A DNA stretch of 64,000 bases from Tessaracoccus defluvii (GTDB lineage Bacteria; Actinomycetota; Actinomycetes; Propionibacteriales; Propionibacteriaceae): assembly GCF_014489575.1 (NCBI RefSeq), contig NZ_CP060789.1, forward strand, positions 1,984,001-2,048,000, read 5' to 3'. Positions 7,364-17,154 of this stretch are shown piece after piece. Made by a program: the position numbers and the translations under genes. Under the pieces are notes generated by a model. The model did no database searches and was not told where the DNA came from. It saw only the letters and a program-made list of their open reading frames with translations. Each line of letters starts with the position of its first letter. Position 1 is the stretch's first letter.

Positions 7364-8806
7364 CTACCGCTCCACGCTCAGCTCGAAGCGGCCGGGCGCG
7401 GGGTCGATGAGAATCCAGGGCCCCTGCTGTGCTGCCTCGACCTCGACGCCGTCACACAGGACGGTGACGCGACGGGGTTCGCCCGTCTCCGGGACGAAGA
7501 ACACCGACGGCTGCTCGCCGTCGTCGCCGATCCAGGTGGCGACCAGCCCACCGTCGCGCACCGACCAGGACTCTGCGGTGCCGGCGAAGGCGACGGGGCG
7601 GGGACGGGTCAGCGTCGCAGCGGCCTCCGATGAGGCGAAACCCGGCTCCCACACCCAGTAGGTCCAGGACCAGCCGTACGTGTCGAACAGGTCCATGAGG
7701 AACTCGCCGTGCCTGCGGACGCCGTCACCGAGGCTGAGCGCTCCCCACTCCCCCACGATCACCGGGACCCCGAGCCGCTCCTGCGTCTCCCTGTGGCGGG
7801 AGAAGATGACACCGGCGCGGATGTCGGAGGACAGGGCGATGGCGGGGGTGTCGACGGTGAGGTCGTAGCCGTGCGGCGAGTACACCCAGGCGGGATCGGC
7901 CAGTGGCGGCTGCCCTGACGGGACCCCGAGGTTGGCGAAGTACGAGTGTTCGCGGGCGATCAGCTTCTCACCGTCGACGGCCCGGACAGCGGCGGCCACC
8001 TTGTCCATCATCGGCGCCACCGCACCCACCTCGAAGTCCCGGACGAGCGGGTGGATCGCGTCGCCGAGCTGCCGGTACAGGGCCTCGTCCTCGAGGCGGG
8101 CGAGCTGGGCGAACTTCGCCTCGGGATCACCGAAGTCGGCGAAGACCTGCTGCGGATCCTGGCCGGAGACGGCGGCGAACGTGCCGATGAGTGCTTCGAA
8201 GATCTGCGGCGCCGGCGAGCCGGGGGCAGGCTCGTTGAGCAGGTCGTGTCCCATGACGGCCGGGTGTCGCCCGACGCGTCGGGCGACGTGGGCCCACATG
8301 GCGGCGAACCGGTCCTGCAGACCGACGCCGCCCGGGCCGGGCGCGTTGGCCCAGAACGCGTCGAGCGCCTCGTGCAGCGCCGGGCTGGCGAGGTAGGCAT
8401 CGCTCCAGAGGTCGGTCGCCTCGAACGCCTGGCTGCTCTGTGTCGCCCAATGGGGGGCGCCGTCGCCGAAGCTCTGCGAGTAGAGGTCCTGGTGGGAGTC
8501 CAGCAGCGCGACCATCCCCGCGTCGCGGAGGAGGTCCAACTGCTCCACAACCCAGTCGAGATAGGCGTCGTCGTAGACGCCTGGTTCGGGTTCGACGGCG
8601 GCCCACATGACTCCGAGGCGCACCAGGTCGAAGCCGCGCGCGCGGAGGTCGTCGATGTCGTCCTTCGACCACTCGCCCTTGAAGCCGCGCTCGACGAAGG
8701 TGCCGTGTGGCTCCTGGCCGCCCTTCGCCACCAGGTTGATCCCGCGGAACACCCGCTGCCGGCCGAAAGCGTCCCGAAGTCTGGTCCCATCAATGGTGAT
8801 GGGCAT
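7364..8806 (-). CDS. GH5-family glycoside hydrolase
   Basis: A 480-residue (beta/alpha)8 retaining glycosidase. The acid/base Glu lies in HDLLNEPAPG and the nucleophile Glu in VIVGEWGAL, the two GH5 landmarks. The FRGINLVAKGG start and overall length resemble endoglycoceramidase-like or beta-glucosidase-like GH5 enzymes. No signal peptide is seen, so it probably acts in the cytoplasm on what the downstream symporter brings in. ATG at 8806 was preferred over an upstream ATG at 8905 because it has AGAGGACG in front and the upstream residues do not resemble the family. The exact substrate is unknown. Confidence 0.85.
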   Translation of the reverse strand: MPITIDGTRLRDAFGRQRVFRGINLVAKGGQEPHGTFVERGFKGEWSKDDIDDLRARGFDLVRLGVMWAAVEPEPGVYDDAYLDWVVEQLDLLRDAGMVALLDSHQDLYSQSFGDGAPHWATQSSQAFEATDLWSDAYLASPALHEALDAFWANAPGPGGVGLQDRFAAMWAHVARRVGRHPAVMGHDLLNEPAPGSPAPQIFEALIGTFAAVSGQDPQQVFADFGDPEAKFAQLARLEDEALYRQLGDAIHPLVRDFEVGAVAPMMDKVAAAVRAVDGEKLIAREHSYFANLGVPSGQPPLADPAWVYSPHGYDLTVDTPAIALSSDIRAGVIFSRHRETQERLGVPVIVGEWGALSLGDGVRRHGEFLMDLFDTYGWSWTYWVWEPGFASSEAAATLTRPRPVAFAGTAESWSVRDGGLVATWIGDDGEQPSVFFVPETGEPRRVTVLCDGVEVEAAQQGPWILIDPAPGRFELSVER

Positions 8807-9057
8807 GTCGTCCTCTCGCGTGCCTCGTCGCACGCGCCAAAGGCTGTCACAGGCAAGTCGGCCGCAGGCGGAATCAGGGCAAGTCAGAGGCGGCCGCCCG
8901 GCCACTCCTGATCACCGGCCAACATTCCCCACGCACTACCCGTACCCCGTTCAACGGATTGTCGGCGCCCACCAATAGTCTGTGCAGCGAATTGAGGAGC
9001 CGGCTCACTGAGGAGCCCTCCCAAGAGGCAGCCCCGCTGCCTGGCGAAAGGAGTGCT

Positions 9058-9663
9058 GTGAAGAAGGCGGCTTGGATTGGCATCGTCGCTGTCGCGATCG
9101 TCATCGCATTCGCAGGTGGCCTGGTGGGGCCGAAACTCTGGGGCCTCGCAGGCTGGGGCACCTCGTCAGAATCGCATGACCGCCAGGTGATTGCCGCCGT
9201 TCAGCGCACAGAGGAGATCGCCCTGGTGAGCCTCGGCATCGAGGGGATCCTCGATGAATCCAAGGAGTCGACATTCCTGGGGGTGAAGGTGCCCGGCTCC
9301 AAGCGCCTCACCCTCATGCAGTACGGATTCACGGCGAAGCTCGGCGTCGACGGCGCCGGCGTCAGGATCGAGCCGGCAGACGAGAACACGTACGAGATCT
9401 CGTTTCCGGAGTTCATCTTCATCGGCTTCGACGACCCGACATTCAAGGTCGCCGCTGAAGACAACGGGATCCTCAGTTGGGCCACTCCGGAGATCGATTC
9501 CCTCGAGATGGTCAACAAGGTGCTGACGGACGACGCGAAGTCGGAGTACATCGTCGCCAACGAGGAACTCCTCCAGGAGCAGGCGACCACTTTCTACACG
9601 TCGATCCTCCGGGCCGTGGACCCGGACATCGAGCTGACGTTCGTCTTCCGGCCGGCCACCTGA
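9058..9663 (+). CDS. Membrane-anchored DUF4230-like protein
   Basis: A 201-residue protein with one N-terminal membrane segment (residues about 5-23) and an extracytoplasmic beta-rich domain. The VQRTEEIALVSLGIEGI segment followed by KRLTLMQYGFTAKLGVD and a FPEFIFIG strand resembles DUF4230; that match is from memory and only moderate. GTG at 9058 was chosen because GAAAGGAG lies just upstream and the membrane segment follows directly. An in-frame start at 8959 would add 33 atypical residues. Function unknown. Confidence 0.7.
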   Translation: MKKAAWIGIVAVAIVIAFAGGLVGPKLWGLAGWGTSSESHDRQVIAAVQRTEEIALVSLGIEGILDESKESTFLGVKVPGSKRLTLMQYGFTAKLGVDGAGVRIEPADENTYEISFPEFIFIGFDDPTFKVAAEDNGILSWATPEIDSLEMVNKVLTDDAKSEYIVANEELLQEQATTFYTSILRAVDPDIELTFVFRPAT

Positions 9664-9674
9664 TCAGCCGAGGG

Positions 9675-10483
9675 TCACCGGCCGCGTTCGCGGTCGGCGG
9701 CCTCCGAACACATCAGGAACGCCACGCTTCTGACGACGTCTCCGGCCAACTCTGGATAGGCCCCGCCCAGCGCCTTTTTGACCGCCGCCGTCATGGCGTC
9801 CCAGTCCTTGCGCCGGGTGGAGGTCGATCCACCGAACGGCTGGCGCCGGATCCGCATCCCGACGGATGCCTCCTCGGCGGTGCCGATCACCTCCAGGACC
9901 TGTGAACGGAACCGTGAGGGGACAGAGCCGGGCTTCCGCGCGGGAATGTTGGCCCCGGTCAGGTACTGGCCCGTGTACTTGAGCACCGCCGTGTCCAACT
10001 CGGAGAGCCTGACGCCGCGACGCTGCCTTCCCTTGTCCGCCCGATACTCCTGCGCCCGTTCGTGGTTGGCGGCAGCGGTTCCGCGTTCCATCGCCGCAAG
10101 GACATCGCCGCGCTCAAGTAGGGCGATGTCGGCGCCGTGCGCGACGAGCAGGTCCTTGCGCCAGTGGACACCGCTCAGCGCCACGATTGCCTCGTCGGGC
10201 GTTCCCAGCAGGATCGGGTTCAGCAGCGCCACGGCCGCGTCCTCGTCGATGGTGCCATCGATGCCGGCCGCGTCACACAGAGGCATCAGCGCACTGTAGA
10301 GAATCAGGAACCGGGGCAGGTCGTCGCGGATCGCGTCCGCCTGTTCGGTTGTGAGGGCAATGTCGAACTCCCGGGGGTCGTGCAGCGGTCCCGCTCCCCG
10401 ATGATCGCGAGCCTCAGCCCAGCGTCGCCACGGACCACCTTCGGCAGCCAGCCGTTCTCACTGCTGAACACGACGTCACGCAT
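9675..10483 (-). pseudogene. Hypothetical protein, frameshifted (possibly DUF6357)
   Basis: Two frames join into one protein of about 269 residues. The first, from ATG at 10483 (AGGAGG upstream), reads MRDVVFSSENGWLPKVVRG and the following residues. Near 10392 the reading must change frame by one missing C, after which HDPREFDIALTTEQADAI continues to the stop at 9675. The start, the internal PLCDAAGIDG and LLVAHGAD blocks and the TAVLKYTGQYL block recall a protein family I remember as DUF6357 in actinomycetes; this is tentative. The stop lies 11 bases from that of the convergent DUF4230-like gene. The shift fits the single-base-loss pattern seen elsewhere in the window. Confidence 0.55.
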
Positions 10484-10662
10484 GGTGACCTCCTCGGTAC
10501 CGATGCTACTGCGGGTGCGAGGCAAGCGAGCCGACGGGAAACCCCGTCGGACAAGCCGCCCAGGCTCACCGGTTGACCCGGTCGCCTCCGGCGTAACGCT
10601 CTGCTTCAACGACTCCCCCGAGACGACGCTCGAGGCAGTGCTTCGCGTGCAGAAGGGCTAAA

Positions 10663-11172
10663 CTATCGCACCGCCGCGCCCGGACCCTCAGGGGCATGGC
10701 CCGCACCCAGCGGTTTGACCATGATCAGGCAGGGAGTTCCCGGACCCCACAGGTCCGTCTCCTCGAGCGCCAGGAAGCCACACCTCTCGTAGAAGTGACG
10801 CGTCCGCGCGTATCCCTCATCCGGGTGGGACGGGCCCAACGTCTTCACCTCAAGGAGCCGCACACCGCGCGCGACCGCGTCCTCCTCGATCGCCCTCAGC
10901 ATCGCGGTCCCCACCCCGGCACCGTGCGCGCCACGATCGACCACCGTCAGGTGGATCTCAGCGACGTGCGGGAAATGTCGATCCACCAGTGTCACCCCGA
11001 CGACGGCGCCGGTAGCGTCGCGGACCGTCCAGGTTTCCTTCGTCCGCGCCGCTTCGGCGTACTCGGCATTGGACTCCGGCTGCCCGAACCACTCCGGCAC
11101 CGTCGCGAGAAGGCGCACCACATCTTCTGGCACCTGCTTGTCGCGCCTCGCGACCCACGCTGTCTCCGCCAT
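10663..11172 (-). CDS. GNAT-family N-acetyltransferase
   Basis: A 169-residue GCN5-related acetyltransferase. The acetyl-CoA loop is HGAGVGTAMLRAIEEDA, preceded by the beta4 strand EIHLTVVDR. The C-terminal part has the usual ARTRHFYERCGF helix-strand unit. ATG at 11172 is preceded by AAAGGTGGA. The acceptor substrate is not predictable. It stands alone between the frameshifted hypothetical gene and a divergent methyltransferase region. Confidence 0.88.
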   Translation of the reverse strand: MAETAWVARRDKQVPEDVVRLLATVPEWFGQPESNAEYAEAARTKETWTVRDATGAVVGVTLVDRHFPHVAEIHLTVVDRGAHGAGVGTAMLRAIEEDAVARGVRLLEVKTLGPSHPDEGYARTRHFYERCGFLALEETDLWGPGTPCLIMVKPLGAGHAPEGPGAAVR

Positions 11173-11262
11173 GCGTCTGCAATCCACCTTTCGTCGCCAG
11201 AGTGACCGGCACCCACAACCACGCCGATCTGACGTGACGCACGCTATGGCAAACTCGCCGCC

Positions 11263-11400
11263 ATGACCGCCGCGATCGACCATTGGGAAGCTCCCGTCGC
11301 CAGGCTCTGGCTGCGCTACGAGGCTCGAGTAGACGCTCTTACCCAATATCGACGCTCGATGCGCAACAACGCGGCCGCACTCACCCAGCCGGCGACCTGA
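11263..11400 (+). CDS. Possible 45-residue ORF
   Basis: ATG at 11263 opens 45 codons rich in Ala and Arg, ending 12 bases before the methyltransferase start. There is no clear ribosome site and no recognisable motif. It may be a leader, a remnant of a longer gene, or not translated at all. Confidence 0.22.
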   Translation: MTAAIDHWEAPVARLWLRYEARVDALTQYRRSMRNNAAALTQPAT

Positions 11401-11412
11401 TCGACAGAGTCA

Positions 11413-12021
11413 GTGCCAAGCTTGACCGTCTCTGCGGTGAGTTCCGCGTACGGTGCCCGCGCGGCGGAGTACATCGCCGCGTTCGGCGACATCGGGACCG
11501 CCCAAGAGAAGGATCGGACCGCCGTCCTGGACTGGGCACGTGGGCTCGAGGGCCACGTGATCGATGTCGGCTGCGGCCCGGGCCAGTGGACACATCTGCT
11601 GTCCACACATGGGGTAGAGGTCGAGGGCATCGATCCGACCCCCAAGTTCGTCGCGGCAGCACAGCAGCGCCACCCGGCTATCCGGTTCCGGATCGGAGAG
11701 GCGGAGCGCCTGGGCGTCGACAACGCGAGCCTGGGTGGGATCCTCGCCTGGTACTCCCTCATCCACACCGACCCGGCGCTCATCGACACTGCACTGGCCG
11801 AGTTCGCACGCTGCCTTCGGCCCGGGGGTGGTCTTGCAGTGGGCTTCTTCGAGGGGCCCGACCTGGCTCCCTTCGACCATACGGTGACCCGCGCCTACTA
11901 CTGGCCTCTGGATCTCCTCTGCGGACGGCTCGCCACGCACGGGTTCACCGTCACTACGAAGACCCGGCGTCGTGCCCCAGGGGTCCGCCCACACGGCTTC
12001 ATCACCGCCGAAATGAACTGA
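11413..12021 (+). CDS. Class I SAM-dependent methyltransferase
   Basis: A 202-residue small-molecule methyltransferase. Motif I, HVIDVGCGPGQWTHLL (residues about 48-63), binds S-adenosylmethionine. The acidic end of strand 2 is VEGIDPTPKF, and motif IV is GILAWYSLIHTDP. The later CLRPGGGLAVGFFEG matches the post-motif of UbiE/MenG-like enzymes. Start GTG at 11413 is the first that gives the family's N-terminal YGARAAEYIAAF helix. The methyl acceptor is unknown. Confidence 0.82.
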   Translation: MPSLTVSAVSSAYGARAAEYIAAFGDIGTAQEKDRTAVLDWARGLEGHVIDVGCGPGQWTHLLSTHGVEVEGIDPTPKFVAAAQQRHPAIRFRIGEAERLGVDNASLGGILAWYSLIHTDPALIDTALAEFARCLRPGGGLAVGFFEGPDLAPFDHTVTRAYYWPLDLLCGRLATHGFTVTTKTRRRAPGVRPHGFITAEMN

Positions 12022-12106
12022 CGCCGATCACTGACGTCCACTCACGGACATCGATGGACCATGTTCCCGGCCAGGGACAGCCCTACCCCCTCCCTAGGCT
12101 GATCGC

Positions 12107-12958
12107 ATGGCCATTGTCGACGTTGTCATCACCGCGTTCAATCAAGGCGAACTGGTGCGCGAGGCTGTGGAGTCGGTGCTCGCTCAGACCGCTGTGGTGC
12201 GGGCGGTCACCGTGGTCGACGACGGGTCGAGCGACCAACGGTCGCTCGAGGTACTTGCGGAGTTGCCCACGCATCCGCAGGTCAAGGTTCTGCGCCAGGG
12301 CAACGCCGGTGTGAGCGCCGCCCGCAACGCCGGTATCCGAGAGTCCTCCGCCGAGTATCTCCTGGTGCTCGACGGCGACGACCTGGTCGCCCCGACCTTC
12401 GTGGAGAAGTGCCTCGACGCGCTCACTATCAATCGCCAGGCCAAGGCGGCGACCTCGTGGATGAGGATGTTCGGCGTCGCTTCGGCAAGCGTGCGCCCAC
12501 GGGGTGGGGACGTCACGGCCTTCCTGACAGCCAACTCGAGCCCTGCCTGCGTGCTCCTGCGCCGGGACGCGTACAGGAAGTGCGGAGGCTACGACGAGTC
12601 GATGCGCTCTGGGTTTGAGGACTGGGACTTCTTCCTGTCTCTGCTGAGGGATGGAGGGACCGTCGACGTGGTCCCAGAGGAGCTCATCTCCTATCGGACC
12701 GCGGTCACCTCGGCCAACATCGCGTCCATGTCCAAGCGCACAGAGCTGTACGGGTATCTGGTGGACAAGCACTCCGCAGTGTTCGCCGCGCACTGGCGCC
12801 ACGCCCTGGTGGAGAGCGAGCAGCGATCGACCGAGCGGCTCATGGCGTGGGAGTCGCTCGCGGCCGCGGAGCCCAAGCCGCATCTCATGGAGGCCACGTA
12901 TGGCGACGGCGGGATGGCGGCGGTGGTGCGCCTGGCCAGCCTGGTCGTCAGCGAGTAG
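12107..12958 (+). CDS. Glycosyltransferase family 2
   Basis: A 283-residue GT-A-fold transferase. The nucleotide-sugar site is visible as VVITAFNQGELVREAVESVL at the start, VDDGSSD (about residue 38), GNAGVSAARNAGI, and the metal-binding motif LDGDDL (about residue 88). An FEDWDFFLSLL block (about residue 169) matches the family's acceptor-side ED motif. The C-terminal 80 residues are helical and hydrophilic with no membrane segment, so it acts in the cytoplasm or at the membrane face. It could glycosylate a cell-envelope polymer. No sugar-biosynthesis genes are adjacent. Confidence 0.88.
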   Translation: MAIVDVVITAFNQGELVREAVESVLAQTAVVRAVTVVDDGSSDQRSLEVLAELPTHPQVKVLRQGNAGVSAARNAGIRESSAEYLLVLDGDDLVAPTFVEKCLDALTINRQAKAATSWMRMFGVASASVRPRGGDVTAFLTANSSPACVLLRRDAYRKCGGYDESMRSGFEDWDFFLSLLRDGGTVDVVPEELISYRTAVTSANIASMSKRTELYGYLVDKHSAVFAAHWRHALVESEQRSTERLMAWESLAAAEPKPHLMEATYGDGGMAAVVRLASLVVSE

Positions 12959-12977
12959 CGGGCCTGCGGGACCTCCA

Positions 12978-13127
12978 CGAGGCAGCAGGTGCTACGTCGG
13001 GGCCCTGCACTCCGACATCGTGTACTGCAGGATGATCGACGTCGCCGACGAGTTCGTGCTGGCCCAGCCCCCGATGACCCATCACCTGGCTTCGACGCTG
13101 CACCGGGACACGCCCTCGCCGCGGTAG
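12978..13127 (+). pseudogene. Unidentified C-terminal gene remnant
   Basis: An open frame ending at 13127 contains CYVGALHSDIVYCRMID and VADEFVLAQPPMTHHL, which reads like genuine protein sequence rather than chance coding, but has no start codon or ribosome site. The family is not recognised. It is probably the tail of a gene whose front was lost when the glycosyltransferase region was joined here. Confidence 0.3.
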
Positions 13128-13182
13128 CGCCTGGGACCAGGCTGCCCGTCGTCCTCAGACGGTGGCCCCGGAGTCGAGCACC

Positions 13183-13596
13183 TCAGCGTTCCTTCGGCAC
13201 GAGCGCGGCCTCGGCCTCCTCTGCCGGGAGGAGCAGGTGCGCGACGCGCTCGCGTTCAGCGTCGTCCTCTTGGTCCTCATAGAGGTCGGTGAGGAGATCA
13301 CGCACCAGGCCCGCGAAGTCCGCGAAGACCGACAACGGCTCATCGGCCTCTGGGGCCAGCAGCAGGTACCGTCCGCGCCCCGCGAAGGCATGCGTCGTGT
13401 CACACGCCCACAGTGGAACCAGTTCCTCATCGACGGCACCCATCGCCGCCTCTGCCACCTCCGGCCATACCGACTTGGCCCGGTACCAGAGCGCAGGGCT
13501 GACGCTCTCACCGCCGTCGACGGCGATCCTGCCGACCACATCCGGCAGGCCGAGGGCCCGGATCCGGCCAGGCAGGTCACTGCTGGGATCCACCAT
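13183..13596 (-). CDS. Hypothetical protein
   Basis: A 137-residue acidic protein that I cannot place with confidence. The pattern of WYRAKSVWPEVAEAA, then ELVPLWACDTTHAF, then GRYLLLAPE faintly recalls SMI1/KNR4 (SUKH) proteins, which bind partners in toxin-immunity and cell-wall contexts; this is weak. ATG at 13596 is preceded by GAGAGG. It begins 26 bases after the stop of the beta-mannosidase gene on the same strand and could be the last gene of that transcript. Confidence 0.55.
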   Translation of the reverse strand: MVDPSSDLPGRIRALGLPDVVGRIAVDGGESVSPALWYRAKSVWPEVAEAAMGAVDEELVPLWACDTTHAFAGRGRYLLLAPEADEPLSVFADFAGLVRDLLTDLYEDQEDDAERERVAHLLLPAEEAEAALVPKER

Positions 13597-13622
13597 GCCC
13601 CGGATCCTCTCACCGGGACGGG

Positions 13623-16096
13623 TCACGCACCCGCACGAGGGACGAGTTCGTTGGCCGTGCGCAGGACGTCGGGCGCCACCAGGCGGGACGGCTCCACGCC
13701 GTCGGGGTGGGTGACGCGGAACGTGGTCGTCTCGCCCGACAGCAGGGTCACCAGAGCCTCGTCCACGACGGCGTCCGGGTGCGCCTTGTCCACCAGCAGC
13801 GTCACATCCCTGACGAGGCTGCGCGCGGTGACCCGCACCTCGGAACCACCGTCGACGGGCATGACCTCGGTGTCCAGCTCGGCGCGGCCGAGGCGGGAGT
13901 CGCGGGGCTCGGCGAAAAACCGCAGGCCTCGCTGGCCCGTTCCCGTGACGGTCGCGGCCAGCAGCTCCGAGGCGGGTTCCCCCACGGCGGCCACGTCGAC
14001 GGGGACCGCCACTGTGACGGCGGCGCGGGCGGGAACAGCGAACTCGGCGCTGCCCTCTGCCAGCGTTGCGCCGTCGAATCCGAGCCGGCGGAACTCCAGC
14101 CGCCCCGTCCACTCCTCATCGGTGTCATTGCCGAGCACGGCGGTCAGCGCTCCGTCACGTGGCTGGAGGCTGACGACGCGGGGCGCGAAGGCCTGCTTCA
14201 GGGCATACCAGAGGGGTTTCTGCCGCCCATCGCCATCGATCGCCGCCCAGGACGTGACGGGCCAGCAGTCGTTGAGTTGCCACACCACGGCGCCGGTGCA
14301 GCGCGGGAGCAGCGACCGGAAGTGGTCGAGGGCGAAGCCGACAGCGTGGGCCTGGTTGAGCTGCATGGCCCAGTGCCAGGTGTCCATGTCGGCGGGCACC
14401 CGGAAGTGCGGCAGCAGCCCGTTCGTGAGCTTGACGTTGCCCTCCAGTGCCTTCTGGTGGACGATCATGCCCGGCGATTCGGGGGTCAGGGGCTCATCGG
14501 AGACGGCCCGACGCATGGTGGTCCAGGCCGCAGGCGCCTGCCACCCGAACTCCGCGACGAAGCGCGGCCGATGCTCGGCGTAGGTGGTGTAGTCCTGCCG
14601 GTTCCACTGCTCCCAGAGGTGCTGGGTGCCGTGTGCCTCCTCGTTCGGATGCTGCCCGCCGGGCTGAAGGGGCTGCCGTGGCTGTAGGTGACATGCGGCG
14701 CCAGCTCCTCCACCAGGGCCGGGAACAGCTCGAAGTAGTAGTAGGCGCCCCAGGTGGCTCCGTCGAGATACGTCTTCCACCCCCAGTCCTCATGACCCCA
14801 GACGTTCTCGTTGTTGCCGCAGAGCAGCACCAGCGACGGGTGGGCCGCCAGCCGCACGATCTGCTCCCGCGTCTCGGCCTCCACCTCGCTGCGCAGCGGC
14901 TCCTCCTCGGGATAGGCGGAGCAGGCGAAGAGGAAGTCCTGCCAGGTCAGCATCCCCAGCTCGTCGCAGACGTCGTAGAACTCCTCCGGCTCGTAGATGC
15001 CGCCGCCCCACACACGGACGAGGTTCAGGTTCGCGGCCAGCGCCTGCCGCAGGCGGCGTTCATAGCGGGAGCGGTCGACGCGGACGGGCAGCGCGTCGTC
15101 GGGGATCCAGTTCACGCCCTTGACGAGCACCGGCTTCCCGTTGACGTACAGCGCGAACGGGGTGCCCTCCTCGTCGGGGCGGGTGTCCCACTCGACCGTC
15201 CGGAACCCGACCCGATGGTCGTGACGACCCAACTCCTGATCCCCGACGGCGAGCTCGACTCTCACCTCGTAGAGCGGCTGCTCGCCGTAGCCGGCAGGCC
15301 ACCACAACGCCACCTCGGGCAGCGTCAGCTCGACGACGCCGGTCGCCTCGTCGGCGGCGAAGGTCGCCACAGCGGCGGGCCCCTCTGCGCGGAGCACGAC
15401 GTCGAGGTCGGTGCCGTCACCGTCCCGCTCGACGACGACAGTGGCCGTCACTCGTCCGCCGGTCCCAGTGGGCGCGGCATGGAGTCGCACCTCGGCGATC
15501 CGGGCCACGGACCAGGATTCCAGCGCGACCGGACGCCAGATGCCGGACGTGTAAGTGGCGATCCCCCAGTCCCATCCGAAACTGCACGCCGACTTCCGGA
15601 TGGCCTCGTACGGGAGCGGGTAGGGACGCGGCCGTGCGCCGTACTCCAGGCTGCGTGCGTTGGCCCACGGGATCGGAGCGCTGAACGCCACCTCGAGGGT
15701 GTTCGTTCCCTCGACAAGGTGGTCGCGTACGTCCACACGGTACGAGCGGTGCTGGTTCTGGCTGTGCAGCACGGGCGCTCCGTTGAGCCGGACCGTGGCC
15801 ACCGTGTCGAGGCCATCGAACACCAGGTCCTGCCGCGCGTGGCCGTCGGCCTTCCACTCGAAGGTGGTGGTGTAGGTCCAGTCGGTCAGGCCAATCCAGG
15901 CGGTGGCGGCCTCATTGTTGTCCAGGTACGGGTCCGGGATGGCGTCGGCAGCCAGGAGGTCCACGTGGACGCAGCCGGGGACGGTGGCCGCGAACGTCCG
16001 GTCGGCGATGCTCTCGGGGACGGGGCCGGAACCGGCAACCAACTGCCAGCCGTCGTGCAGTTCTCGGCGCATGAGGGTGGTGTGGCTGGTGCTCAC
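13623..16096 (-). pseudogene. Beta-mannosidase (GH2), one frameshift
   Basis: Exo-acting beta-mannosidase of glycoside hydrolase family 2, about 824 residues once joined, which is a normal length. GTG at 16096 (AGGAG upstream) opens the N-terminal half with the sugar-binding and jelly-roll domains. The acid/base Glu lies in CGNNENVWG. Near 14662 the frame must shift (AGC CCG GCG GGC should read AGC CCx GGC GGG), after which the second frame gives HPNEEAHGTQHLW, the nucleophile in RFVAEFGWQ, and the C-terminal beta domain to 13623. No signal peptide is seen. With one restored base the enzyme looks complete, so a sequencing error is the best explanation. It would release mannose from beta-mannosides such as N-glycan cores. 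Confidence 0.85.
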
Positions 16097-16304
16097 GTGG
16101 CTGCTCCTGCTGCTCAGATCTGGTGGTTGCTGCTGCTGTGGACGTCCGACGGTCTTCTGCGACCGCACGGCATGACCGACCCGCAGGGCCCGGGAGCACG
16201 GATCGTGTCGGTGACATGCTAGGGGACCTCCTCCACGCCAGGGCGAACCGGGCCCCGACCCGTAGGCTCTCCCCGACAGTATCGACGCATTGGAAGGCCC
16301 GGCC

Positions 16305-17074
16305 GTGCACGAACACCACACGGAGACCCCTCTGGCCGGAGGGAACTCCAGCTCCGGCGTCGTGCGGGTGGGCGGAACCGTCCGCAAACCGGCGACACCC
16401 TCCTCTCGTGGAATCCAGAGCTACATGCGGCTGCTTCGCGATCGCGGGATCGATCTTCCCGAACCCCTCGGCTTCGACGCCCAGGGCCGGAGCGTGACCG
16501 AGTTCGTCCCCGGGCCGCTCGCGATGGACTCCCCTGCCCTCAGCCCAGGCCAGCTCCGCACCGTCGGGGCGATGGTGCGGGCGATCCACGACGCCAGTGT
16601 CGGGATCGACGGCGACGACCTCGGCCTGGGCCCCGCACTGATCCCGATCCCCGCTCCGGATCTCGTGTGCCACGGCGACCTCACGCCGTGGAACCTCGTC
16701 CTCGGGGAGCGCTGGGTCTTCATCGACTGGGACGGCGCCGCCGCCAGCTCGCGCGTCTGGGATCTGGCCTACTCCGTGCAGGCGTTCACCTTGAACGATG
16801 CCGGGGCGGACCCGGCGGAGGCGGCGGCCCATCTCGGCGCGTTCATCGACGGGTACGGCGCCGACCAGGCGCTGCGCGACGCACTTCTCGATACGCTCCC
16901 CGACGGACATGGGCCATGCACGACCTGCTCGCGTCCGCGCATCGCGAGGGGCGAGAGCCGTGGGGGTCCATGTTCCTCGAGGGGCACGGGGATCACTGGC
17001 GAGGAGTCGCCCGGTATGTGGAGAGGCACACGCAGGTGTGGGCGAAGGCTCTCCGGGTCGCGGGCGCCCCGTAG
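16305..17074 (+). pseudogene. APH/choline-kinase-like phosphotransferase, one frameshift
   Basis: Aminoglycoside-phosphotransferase-fold protein of about 256 residues after joining two frames. The catalytic loop VCHGDLTPWNLVL and the metal-binding FIDWDGAA are both in the first frame, with the usual spacing. Near 16906 a base is missing, and the second frame continues with AMHDLLASAHREG to the stop at 17074. GTG at 16305 follows GGAAGG. The family phosphorylates small hydroxyl compounds; antibiotic resistance should not be assumed. The shift fits the single-base-loss pattern in the window. Confidence 0.75.
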
Positions 17075-17154
17075 CCGCATGTCGGGCCGTGACCCACGCC
17101 CGTCCCATCGCGGCGTGACGCTGATGCGATCCGATCCGCTCTCCGCATGGACAT

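Noticed and set aside
5781..7661. A 626-codon plus-strand open frame opposite the sugar symporter
   Set aside because: Translation is Arg/Asp/His-rich without motifs. The minus-strand symporter is unambiguous.
13183..14112. Extending the hypothetical gene at 13183-13596 to a 309-codon frame
   Set aside because: The upstream part overlaps the beta-mannosidase C-terminus on the same strand in another frame and has low-complexity sequence; the ATG at 13596 has a ribosome site.
14447..16222. A long plus-strand open frame opposite the beta-mannosidase
   Set aside because: Antisense shadow of a high-GC gene; the GH2 motifs on the minus strand are clear.
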